Assembly: GCA_016946835.1 (NCBI GenBank)
Contig: JACVTC010000063.1
Location: forward strand, 590,001-654,000
Source: Neocallimastix lanati (nom. inval.)
Lineage: Eukaryota > Neocallimastigomycota > Neocallimastigomycetes > Neocallimastigales > Neocallimastigaceae
Direction: 5' to 3'
Length of the DNA stretch: 64,000 bases
Made by a program: the position numbers and the translations under genes. Below, piece by piece: positions 35,728-44,776 of this stretch. A model generated the notes under the pieces. The model ran no database searches. It worked only from the letters and a program-made list of their open reading frames with translations, and was not told the origin of the DNA. Position 1 is the first letter of the stretch. Each line of letters opens with the position of its first letter.

Positions 35728-36385
35728 TGTTAAGTTGGTACTTAGATTAAAGGGTAAACTTGGTTGGAAGCCTTTAATCTAATAACCTTTTGATATTATT
35801 TTATTTTTTTAAATTGATTTATTCAAATATAAAATATTATTTTATTATTAAACTTTTAATTAACTATATTTTTATTTAATATGTTTTATTATAAAGTTAT
35901 CAGATTATTTGTAAATATTAATCTTACAAAGATTTAAAAAAGAATATTTTTTAGTTCTTTTATATTTTGAAAAACAATATAAAATATTTAATAATATATT
36001 TTAATAAATACTAATTTAAAGATAACAATATAAAATATAATTTTAATATATAAAGTAATAGAATAATACATATATAATATAAGATAATAAAAATATATAA
36101 AATAATATAATTAATAAAAAACAATTTTTATAAATAATATTCAACTATATTAATTAATATAAAAAGGGATAATGTTAATTAATATGTAATACAATATTAA
36201 TCAATTAATATATTAGGGGTTCAATAATGTATAAAAGGGATAATATTAATTAATATGTAATACAATATTAATTTGGTTATGGGTTATGAACGGTACAAGG
36301 ATTTAAGGAGTACAAATTATATTTATAATTAAATTGTTATTTTTGTAGTATTAAATATAAATTAATTTGTATCAAATCCTTGACA
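35728..36385 (-). repeat. E1 5' LTR
   Basis: 658 bp, TG..CA ends. It abuts E2's 5' LTR with only the 5-bp ATTTC between, so two divergent promoters sit back to back. Confidence 0.93.
35919..35964 (-). promoter_or_regulatory. E1 TATA box and predicted transcript 5' end
   Basis: Minus-strand TATAAAAG starts at 35964. The primer-complementary GTAAGATTA starts at 35927, 37 nt downstream, which is about where a TATA-directed transcript should begin. The distance is identical in E2. Confidence 0.65.
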
Positions 36386-36390
36386 ATTTC

Positions 36391-37125
36391 TGTCAAAATT
36401 ACAACTGAATTAAATTTCAATTTCAATTAATTTCAATTAAAATTATTAAAAACAAAATAATTAATAAAAATTTATAATTCATTAATTATTCTTTAAAATT
36501 TATTTATTTTATAATATTATAAGTTATTTGATCATCTTAGGACCAGCTTAGGCCTACTGATTCTAATGATATCATATTAAACTTAAATATTATTAATAAA
36601 TAAAATATTTATTAACATGAATCATTTGGTCATGTCATCCTTGATTCATAAATTAATGTTTATGTATTAATTTATGTTATATTGATTTAATTAATTATTA
36701 ATTATTAATTACTATATTAAATATTTAAATTTAATATTATATTATATATATTAGCTAATATATTAGATTAAAAAATATAATTTATTTATATTAAACATAT
36801 TCTTATACTAAATATTATTATTATCAACTTTATATTATTATTATCAATATTCTCAAACCTACAAAGTATAAAAAGAAAATTCAAATTTATCTTTTTGTCC
36901 TTTGTAAGGTTATAGTTAACCTATTATAATATAACTATATATTTTTATTAATAAATAAAAATTTTTATCATATCAAACCAATTATTAGTTTTAATTAAGT
37001 GTTAAATTAACAAATTTAACTTTATAACTCTTTTATTTTAGTAATTTACTTATATCTATATAGTTATATTATATAGATATATCAACCTGATTCCTCGTTA
37101 AATTCAACCTGTTTACTTTTTAACA
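36391..37125 (+). repeat. E2 5' LTR
   Basis: 735 bp, from TGTCAAAAT to TTTTTAACA. It is the same length as the 3' copy, and every segment I compared matched. Confidence 0.93.
36867..36913 (+). promoter_or_regulatory. E2 TATA box and predicted transcript 5' end
   Basis: TATAAAAAG starts at 36867. GTAAGGTTAT (36904-36913), 37 nt downstream, is the exact complement of the primer-binding site. Confidence 0.7.
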
Positions 37126-37135
37126 ATAACCTTAC
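37126..37135 (+). promoter_or_regulatory. E2 primer-binding site, self-priming type
   Basis: ATAACCTTAC lies directly after the LTR. It is the perfect 10-nt complement of GTAAGGTTAT at 36904-36913 in the LTR. There is no TGG start for tRNA priming. Confidence 0.75.
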
Positions 37136-37159
37136 CTTAGAAAAGAGAATCACCTTGAT

Positions 37160-38236
37160 ATGTCCCTTTATAATAACGTGTGGGCAAACTCCTATCCTGA
37201 CTTTGCTCCTATGTCGGAAGTAAATAAGCTAAGAACAGACGCTCAGATTACTGTCTCTGAACTGGCAAAAGATGCAGAAGTTACATTCTTATCAAGAGAA
37301 GATTTTAATAAATATAATGAAGATCTTCAAAAGAAACTTTTTACTTTAAATAGGGATAACAAGAATATCATAAAACAACTTTCTTCTATTACCAGCATTT
37401 TAAATCAGAAATTCGATTTTATTCCTAATGTTAATGCTTCTCAAAATCAAGATGATAACGCTTCTATATCAACAAGAAGAGAGGCAGACAATGATGTAAT
37501 AATGAGGAATACTATTCCCAATACACTTCAAGAAGTCCCAGAACCTGGATTTTTCACTGGGGATACTAAGGAAACCGATCTCTTTTGTCAGCTCTGTGAA
37601 GATACTTTTAAGACTTATCCTAACTGTGAATCTACTATGGATGTAAAAATTAATTATGTTAAGTCACGCTTAAGAGATGGTGCTCGTAATTGGTATTATG
37701 CCAAATATAAAGATAGAAGTCCAGCAACATTAGAAGAATTGATTAAAGAATTAAGGAAAGCTTTTAATAATGTTGCCAGTAAGAAATTAGCCATGATCCA
37801 ACTCGCAAAAATTTCTCACACATTTGGGAAAATTAATGATTATATTGATGAATTTCGAACCCTTACAACATGTTTGAATTGGAATGAAGAAGCTTTAGTT
37901 TTATTCTTTTATAATGGATTGCACCCAAGGTTCCAGGAAGAAATAGAAAAAATGGATGAATTTCCTTCTGATCTTAGTACTATTTATACTAGATGTATTC
38001 TTTACGAAAATTCCTTGAAATCTAAAGGTCAATTAAAATCTAATGGTAATAAAAATTTAAAGAAAAAGCCTTCTAATGTCCACAATAACAACAACAACAA
38101 TAATAATAAATATAATAATAATAATTATAACAAATATTATAATAATAATTATAATAAAGTCCATAATAATAATAACTTTAATAAAATTAATAATAACAGT
38201 AATAATAGTACAAATAATAATAATTCAAAAAACTAA
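37160..38236 (+). CDS. gag: E2 Gag
   Basis: 358 residues, starting 34 nt after the LTR. The Gag domain matches E1's, with LFCQLCEDTFKTYP, SRLRDGARNWYYAKY, IDEFRTLTTCLNW and FYNGLHPRFQEEI. The C-terminal 60 residues are an Asn/Lys/Tyr tail coded largely by AAT repeats, without a zinc knuckle. It terminates at TAA 38234-38236, immediately after the slippery heptamer. Confidence 0.93.
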   Translation: MSLYNNVWANSYPDFAPMSEVNKLRTDAQITVSELAKDAEVTFLSREDFNKYNEDLQKKLFTLNRDNKNIIKQLSSITSILNQKFDFIPNVNASQNQDDNASISTRREADNDVIMRNTIPNTLQEVPEPGFFTGDTKETDLFCQLCEDTFKTYPNCESTMDVKINYVKSRLRDGARNWYYAKYKDRSPATLEELIKELRKAFNNVASKKLAMIQLAKISHTFGKINDYIDEFRTLTTCLNWNEEALVLFFYNGLHPRFQEEIEKMDEFPSDLSTIYTRCILYENSLKSKGQLKSNGNKNLKKKPSNVHNNNNNNNNKYNNNNYNKYYNNNYNKVHNNNNFNKINNNSNNSTNNNNSKN

Positions 38237-38259
38237 ATGAAGGACTTCACTCGGAGTCC
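38227..38259 (+). promoter_or_regulatory. E2 programmed -1 ribosomal frameshift signal
   Basis: Gag frame TCA AAA AAC TAA. The heptamer A AAA AAC is at 38227-38233, the 8-nt spacer TAAATGAA follows, then the hairpin GGACTTC-ACTC-GGAGTCC at 38242-38259 (7 bp including one G-U pair). The -1 frame is open from here through pol. Confidence 0.88.
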
Positions 38260-41200
38260 AATTCATCAAAAAATGTAAAAACAATTTATTATAACTTTCC
38301 TTCATTTGATAACATCACAACCCAAAAACTACCTTCAACTTTTCTTTTATTCCATTGCTACATTCCAACAAGACTACCAATTAATAATAATAAATTAAAA
38401 ATTAAAAATAACCAAAAAATTACATCTGAATCTATGCTAGATTCTGGATCATTTTGTAATTTTATTACAAAAAATTTAGTTCAAAAACTAAATTTAAAAA
38501 TTTATAATTTAAAAAATAAAATTTCAGTCAAAGGTATATCTGGTTCTACTACTAAGATAGATCAGTACGTTTGGCTAAAATTTCAAATAAAAATACAAAA
38601 GAATAAAAAATTTTATTTTAAAAATTACAATGAAAAATTTCTAATAACAAATTGCATACCAACTGATCTACTTTTTGGTAATCAATTCATGCGAAAATTC
38701 AAAATTCACTATAATTATGATAAGAATATATTATATTCTTACTTAAATTATTATTTTTCAAATAAAAATAACAAAAATCCTAATAAATATTGCAAAAACA
38801 ATTTATATCTACAGTCGATGAAAAATAAAATTTTAAAAAATTATTTACTTTTTAATAAATCAATAAAAAAATTTAATTATAAAAATTTTTCAAAAAATTT
38901 AAAAAAATTTGATCAGAAGTTTAATTATAATAAAAAATTTTTTAATAAAAAACTTAATAACCTTAACCTTAATAAATTTTCAAAATTTTGTGATAAATTT
39001 AATTATAAAAAATTTTTTAATAAAAATCATTATTTTATTAATAAATATAAATATTATTTCAAAAAACAAAATAAATATTTAAAAAACAATTTTAATTTAA
39101 ACAATGACTATAATTACAATTTTTTAATATATTCCTTCTTATCAAATAAAGAAATTAATAAAAATGACAATGAAGATCCAAATATTGAAGATATTCCGCC
39201 TCAATATCGCGATCTATTTATTGTTTTTAGTAAAGCCGAAGCCGATAAACTTCCCCCACATCGTTTAACCGACTGCAAAATAGTGCTGGAGAAGGACGCT
39301 TCCCTTCACTATGGTCCAATCTATCCCTTAACCGAAGAGGAAAATAAAGTTTTGAAAGAATATATAAAAGAAAACCTAAAAAAAGGATTTATTAGACCAT
39401 CTGAATCACCTGCAGGTTATCCAGTTCTATTCCAAAAGAAAAAAGATGGTACACTTCGGTTATGCGTAGACTATAGGAAGTTAAACGCTGTTACTATAAG
39501 AAACTCGTACCCCATACCTCTTATTAATGAAATTATTGAAAAGGTTAAAGGAGCAAAGTATTTTACAAAATTAGATTTACGTTCAGCCTATAATTTAATC
39601 CGTATTAAGGAAGGGGATGAATACAAGACAGCTTTCAGAACTAAATATGGTCACTATGAATACTTAGTTATGCCATTTGGTTTAAAAAACGCACCAGCTA
39701 CTTTTCAATCGTTTATTAATTCGGTACTAAGACCATATTTAGAAAAAAGTGTTATTCTTTATTTAGACGATATTTTAATCTACTCCAAAGATTTAAAAGA
39801 ACATCATAAACAAGTTAGGGAGGTTTTGCAAGCATTAATTAATAATAACTTATATGCAAAATTAGAAAAATGCGAATTTGATAAAGAGAAAGTTGAATTC
39901 CTTGGATATGTATTATCAGGTCAAGGTGTCACTACCGATCCGAAGAAAATAGAATCAATTAAAGACTGGCCTCAACCAAATAACTTAAAGGACGTACAGA
40001 GGTTTTTAGGTCTTTGCAATTATTATAGAAGATTTGTTAAAGATTTTGCAAAAATTGCAAAACCTTTACATAATTTAACCAGAAAAAATATTAAATTTAA
40101 TTGGAATAACAAATGTGAAGAATCATTCTCAGAATTAAAGAAAAGATTAACCAGTTCTCCAGTTTTATTCCATCCGGATAATAATAAACCATTTATTGTT
40201 GAATGTGATGCAAGTAACTTTGCCCTTGGTGCTGTTTTATCACAAAAGGATGATAATAATAAATTACATCCAGTTGCATATTTCTCAAGAAGCTTACAAG
40301 GTGCAGAAATTAATTATACTATTACAGACAAGGAGTTGTTAGCTATTAGAGAAGCCTTTTTGGCATGGAGACATTTATTACTTGGTGCGAAATACAAAGT
40401 AACTGTTTATACTGATCATAGGAACTTATTATATACCCTTGGTGGTAAAATTGGTAATCAAAGGCAACATAGATGGCATATGTTCTTCCAAGAATATAAT
40501 TTTGAATTAATTTATAGACAAGGTTCCAATAATGGAAAACCTGATTCTCTTTCAAGAAGACCAGATTATATAAAAAATAATGAAGAAACTAAAACCGAAA
40601 ATATTCTTGACATAAAAAATGTAAAGGAAGTTCCATGTTTTATTGGTGTTGTTAGCGATCTTTTAGAAAGAATTATAGAAGCTACAAAAACAGATGCCAC
40701 AGCTGATGATATTAGACTCTATTTTAGCCCACAGAATATTAAAAATGATATGTCCTATAAACCCTTTAGGAAAATGAATAAGTTCAAAATAAAGGATAAT
40801 ATTATATTATATAATAATTTAATTTATATTCCTGAAATTTTAAGATTAGAAATCTTAACTAAATATCATGAAAAGCCTTCCGCTGGTCATCTTGGAATTA
40901 AAAGAACTCTTGAATTAATTACAAGAAACTTTTGGTGGCCCAAAATGCAAGATGATGTTATAAAATTTGTCAATTCCTGTGAATGTTGTGCAAGAAACAA
41001 AATTAATAGACATAGGAAATATGGCTTTCTACAACCGTTGGAAACACCTGATAGACCTTGGAAATCTATAGAAGTTGACTTTTTATGTGGCCTCCCGGAT
41101 TCAAAGGGATATACGGTAATAATGGTTGTAGTGGATCGTTTCTCTAAAATGATTCACTTAATACCTTTCAAACAAATTCCTGATGCAAAACAAACTGCCA

Positions 41201-42123
41201 AAGCATTTATGAATAATGTTTATAAATTACATGGCCTTCCTTATGATATGTATACAGATAGAGGTCCTCAGTTTACAAGTGCACTTTGGAAAGAATTCAT
41301 GAAATTACTTAATATTAAATCCAAATTAGCTACAACAGATCATCATGAGACTGTTGGTCAAGTTGAGAGATGTAACTCCTTTATTGAACAGTATTTAAGA
41401 GCTTATTCAAGATCTTATTATCACGACGATTGGATTAATTGGATCTATCTTGCAGAGTTCGCTTATAATAATTCAGTCAATGAATCTACAAAAGAAACAC
41501 CTTTCTTTATTAACTATGGATTTCATCCATCTATGGACGAATATTTCTTACTACCCCAAGTTGATACTAATAGTAAATTTATTAAAAATGTAAGTACAAG
41601 TTTTAATCATATTAAAGATGTCTTATTAAGATCTAAAGAATTATATAAAAATTATGCGGATAAGAAAAGGATGCCACCTCCTGTAATAAAAGAAGGTGAC
41701 TTGGTTTGGATTCAAGCACCTCCTTCCTTAAATATTGAAGATTGTTCTAAACTCGCTCCTTGCAAATATGGACCTTACAAGGTAATCGATGTTTTAGAGA
41801 ATAATAATTATAAAATTGATCTTAAAAAGTCACCTTTTCCAAAACATCATCCAATCTTTCATATCTCTGAATTGGAACCTTATGTCCCAACTCCGCAAAA
41901 GTTTTTAAATAGAAGTTCGCACAATGAATCCATTAATGATATTATTGAAATTTCTGGATTTAGGACAAACTACAAGAAAAACTGCTACGAATATAGAGTT
42001 AGATACAAATATAAAAGTTCAAGTAATTGGGTGCCTTCTTATGAAGTTGAAAATAATCCAAGGAATCAAAGAATATATCAAGAATATTTAAAGAATAATA
42101 GAAAATTCACTTCTCTTTCTTAT

Positions 42124-42129
<6 letters not shown>
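38227..42129 (+). CDS. pol: E2 Pol polyprotein
   Basis: The frame is entered by -1 frameshift; the first Met before the protease is at 38434. Domains: aspartic protease MLDSGSFCNFI with intact D-S-G; a roughly 100-residue Lys/Asn/Phe/Tyr-rich insert (about 38740-39110) absent from E1; reverse transcriptase with [13 protein letters not shown] and YLDDILIYS; RNase H with VECDASNFALGAVLSQ; an integrase zinc finger (HEKPSAGH, CECCARNK); an integrase core with EVDFLCGLP, TDRGPQFTS and HHETVGQVER; and a diverged chromodomain-like C-terminus. No stop or frameshift is seen, so it could be active. Confidence 0.95.

Positions 42130-42163
<34 letters not shown>
42127..42163 (+). repeat. A-tract directly after the E2 pol stop
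   Basis: More than 30 A residues follow the pol TAA (42127-42129) with no other base between, as in E1 and E4. Confidence 0.85.
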
Positions 42164-42166
<3 letters not shown>

Positions 42167-42685
42167 ATTATACTTAAGCTATAAATAGTATATTAAATAA
42201 TAATATTTCAAAATTAAATTAGTTAATTTAAAATTTTACATTTCAAAATTTCAAAAATTTTTAAAAAATCGAAATTTAATAATACTTTATTTATTTTTAC
42301 ATTATTATATTCATTAAATTATAAATTTTCATTATATTTAAAAATTTTCAATTTAATGCATAAAATTAAGATGAAATTTCAATTTCAATTTCATAATTTC
42401 AATTTTACATTTTTTCAACGAAATTTTTAATAAAATTCACACCATTATATTTCTCGATATTTAATTTTATAACAAAATTTTAATTTCAGTAAATTTTGAC
42501 AATTTCGAAATTTCCATGAAATGGCCACTTGTAATGTGTTCTTTAAAGGACTCATGTGACCTTTTTACTTCAAAAAAAAAAAAAAAAAAAAAAAATTTTT
42601 AAAATATACAATTTTATAAATATAATAATTTCTTTATGTAACGTTACACAAAATCGTCTGGAATCCGATTTTTGTGGAAGGGCGT
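42164..42685 (+). other. E2 3' untranslated region and polypurine tract
   Basis: A/T-rich noncoding sequence with repeated AAATTTC motifs. GTGGAAGGGCGT (42674-42685) abuts the 3' LTR and is the likely plus-strand primer. E1's equivalent also ends GCGT. Confidence 0.7.
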
Positions 42686-43420
42686 TGTCAAAATTACAAC
42701 TGAATTAAATTTCAATTTCAATTAATTTCAATTAAAATTATTAAAAACAAAATAATTAATAAAAATTTATAATTCATTAATTATTCTTTAAAATTTATTT
42801 ATTTTATAATATTATAAGTTATTTGATCATCTTAGGACCAGCTTAGGCCTACTGATTCTAATGATATCATATTAAACTTAAATATTATTAATAAATAAAA
42901 TATTTATTAACATGAATCATTTGGTCATGTCATCCTTGATTCATAAATTAATGTTTATGTATTAATTTATGTTATATTGATTTAATTAATTATTAATTAT
43001 TAATTACTATATTAAATATTTAAATTTAATATTATATTATATATATTAGCTAATATATTAGATTAAAAAATATAATTTATTTATATTAAACATATTCTTA
43101 TACTAAATATTATTATTATCAACTTTATATTATTATTATCAATATTCTCAAACCTACAAAGTATAAAAAGAAAATTCAAATTTATCTTTTTGTCCTTTGT
43201 AAGGTTATAGTTAACCTATTATAATATAACTATATATTTTTATTAATAAATAAAAATTTTTATCATATCAAACCAATTATTAGTTTTAATTAAGTGTTAA
43301 ATTAACAAATTTAACTTTATAACTCTTTTATTTTAGTAATTTACTTATATCTATATAGTTATATTATATAGATATATCAACCTGATTCCTCGTTAAATTC
43401 AACCTGTTTACTTTTTAACA
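42686..43420 (+). repeat. E2 3' LTR
   Basis: 735 bp, the same length as the 5' copy. Followed by the ATTTC target duplication and M13 gene sequence. Confidence 0.93.
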
Positions 43421-43466
43421 ATTTCATGTCCAATAGTTTTTCCAAGTCCGTCATAATTTAAATAAC
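43421..43466 (-). pseudogene. M13 metallopeptidase, 46-bp central fragment
   Basis: The minus strand reads LNYDGLGKTIGHE followed by two bases of the next codon. It ends in the ATTTC duplication shared with E2 and begins in the ATAAC duplication shared with E3. Joined across the insertions it supplies the first half of the zinc-binding HExxH (HEIGH) motif. Confidence 0.9.
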
Positions 43467-43979
43467 TGTAACGAATCTTAAAAATAATTAACTTGTCTTA
43501 GTTGTTAGTAACTAAGTCACCGATTTGAACTTCTCGAGTTCAAATCCGCATAATTTCTTTTTATAAAAAATTTATTTTAAAAATTCTTATCTTATCAAAA
43601 ATTATTTTAAAAAGTTCTTATCTTATCAAAAAAAAAAATTTTTTTTATCAAAAGTTTTATCAAATTATCTTAATTGGTTTAAAATTACATCATAAAAAAT
43701 TTCTTTTGAAAATTTTTGTATAAATACGAGTGAATTTTTCTTCAAAAAATTTTTTTAAATAATCGTGTTTTTTATTAATTATTTAATAAGTAATTTAATT
43801 ACAAATTTTTAATTAATAAATAAAAAAAAAAAAAATAATAAATAAAAATAAAAATAAATTTTAACTTTAAAAAAATAATAAATTCTTTTTTCTTAAAAAA
43901 CTATTTACTTATTATTTATTTTTTTATACAAACCTAGTGGTGTTAATTATTTTGGGTTACGCCCCGAATTCACGTTACA
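43467..43979 (+). repeat. E3 5' LTR
   Basis: 513 bp. Contains two strong hairpins near its 5' end, a TATAAATA box near 43730, and AGTGGTGTT at 43936-43944. Confidence 0.93.
43497..43560 (+). promoter_or_regulatory. tRNA-like double hairpin with Pol III B-box in the E3 LTR
   Basis: CTTAGTT-GTTAGT-AACTAAG (43497-43516) and GATTTGAACT-TCTCG-AGTTCAAATC (43522-43546) are perfect 7-bp and 10-bp stems, five bases apart. GTTCAAATC matches the Pol III B-box consensus GWTCRANNC, CTTAGTTGTTAG resembles a D-arm/A-box, and a TTTTT run follows at about 43553-43557. The same array is in the 3' LTR at about 49249-49298. Confidence 0.55.
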
Positions 43980-43985
43980 ATAAAA

Positions 43986-43994
43986 AACACCACT
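43986..43994 (+). promoter_or_regulatory. E3 candidate primer-binding site
   Basis: AACACCACT, 6 nt after the LTR, is complementary to AGTGGTGTT in the LTR (43936-43944). No tRNA-type TGG start is seen. The offset from the LTR and the distance from the TATA box make this weaker than in E1 and E2. Confidence 0.35.
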
Positions 43995-44029
43995 GAAAAG
44001 AACCACTACCTTTGTATAAATTCTTTCTT

Positions 44030-44400
44030 TTGGTTTCTACCTTTCAAGATTTACTTCTGGTTTCTACCCTTCAAGATATACTTTTGGTCTCTACCATTCA
44101 AGATATACTTTTGGTTTCTACACTTCAAGATATACTTTTGGTCTCTACCATTCAAGATATACTTTTGGTTTCTACACTTCAAGATATACTTTTGGTTTCT
44201 ACCCTTCAAGATATACTTTTGGTTTCTACCCTATCAAGATATTCTTTTGGTTTCTACCCTTCAAGATACACTTTTGGTTTCTACCTTTCAAGATATACTT
44301 TTGGTTTCTACCCTTCAAGAAATACTTTTGGTTTTTACCTTTCTTTGATTTCAAGATATACTTTGGTTTCTACCTTTCAAGTTTTACCTTTAGTTACTAC
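44030..44400 (+). repeat. 27-bp tandem repeats in the E3 leader
   Basis: About thirteen units of 27 bp, consensus CTTCAAGATATACTTTTGGT plus TTCTACC, lie between the 5' LTR and gag. Because 27 is a multiple of three, one frame reads a 9-residue period (LLVSTLQDI). That frame is not in line with gag and ends at 44467. A structured leader or packaging region is more likely than a protein. Confidence 0.85.
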
Positions 44401-44776
44401 TTTGAATTCTTACTTTAGGCTCCTATATTTTTGCATCATTCAGTGTTTCACTGTGCTTCAATTTTGAATTTCTACCTTTGATCTTTACTTTTTGTATTTA
44501 CTTCTTGTTTTTACTGTTTTGAGTCTTTTCTACCTTTTAGTATTATCCTCTCTATTGGTATCTCTACAACTACTTTGGTGAACTTCTATTCAGATATATT
44601 CCCTTGGTTTCCAAATTACTCCAGGACTTAATTCTACTATTTGATTTCTTACTACTAGTAAACCTTGTGTTTTAAAGCAATCCTAAATATCCATAAAATA
44701 TAAAATTTAGGTTTAGTCTAACAAAATTTATAATCGTATTCAAATTTTGATAAAATTCTTAAAAATTTAATTTAAA

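Larger units (their letters stand above)
30020..36385 (-). mobile_element. Ty3/gypsy LTR retrotransposon E1
   Basis: Complete element: LTRs of 654 and 658 bp, gag, and pol with protease, reverse transcriptase, RNase H and integrase in Ty3/gypsy order. The 5-bp target duplication ATTTC flanks it (30015-30019 and 36386-36390). The LTRs differ mainly by a 4-bp indel (ATTA) near 36154, so insertion was recent. It interrupts the zinc-motif codons of the M13 gene, directly beside E2. Confidence 0.95.
36391..43420 (+). mobile_element. Ty3/gypsy LTR retrotransposon E2
   Basis: Complete element: two 735-bp LTRs (36391-37125 and 42686-43420), gag, and pol. Target duplication ATTTC at 36386-36390 and 43421-43425. 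It is a related but distinct family from E1: the proteins are clearly homologous, the LTRs are not. It sits in opposite orientation to E1. Confidence 0.95.

Noticed and set aside
35718-37140. tRNA-primed replication for E1 and E2
   Set aside because: The bases after the LTRs start ATAA rather than TGG, and a better complement exists inside each LTR.
44012-44467. 151-codon frame with LLVSTLQDI repeats in the E3 leader as a protein gene
   Set aside because: It follows from a 27-bp repeat, is out of line with gag and has no domain; kept only as a repeat.
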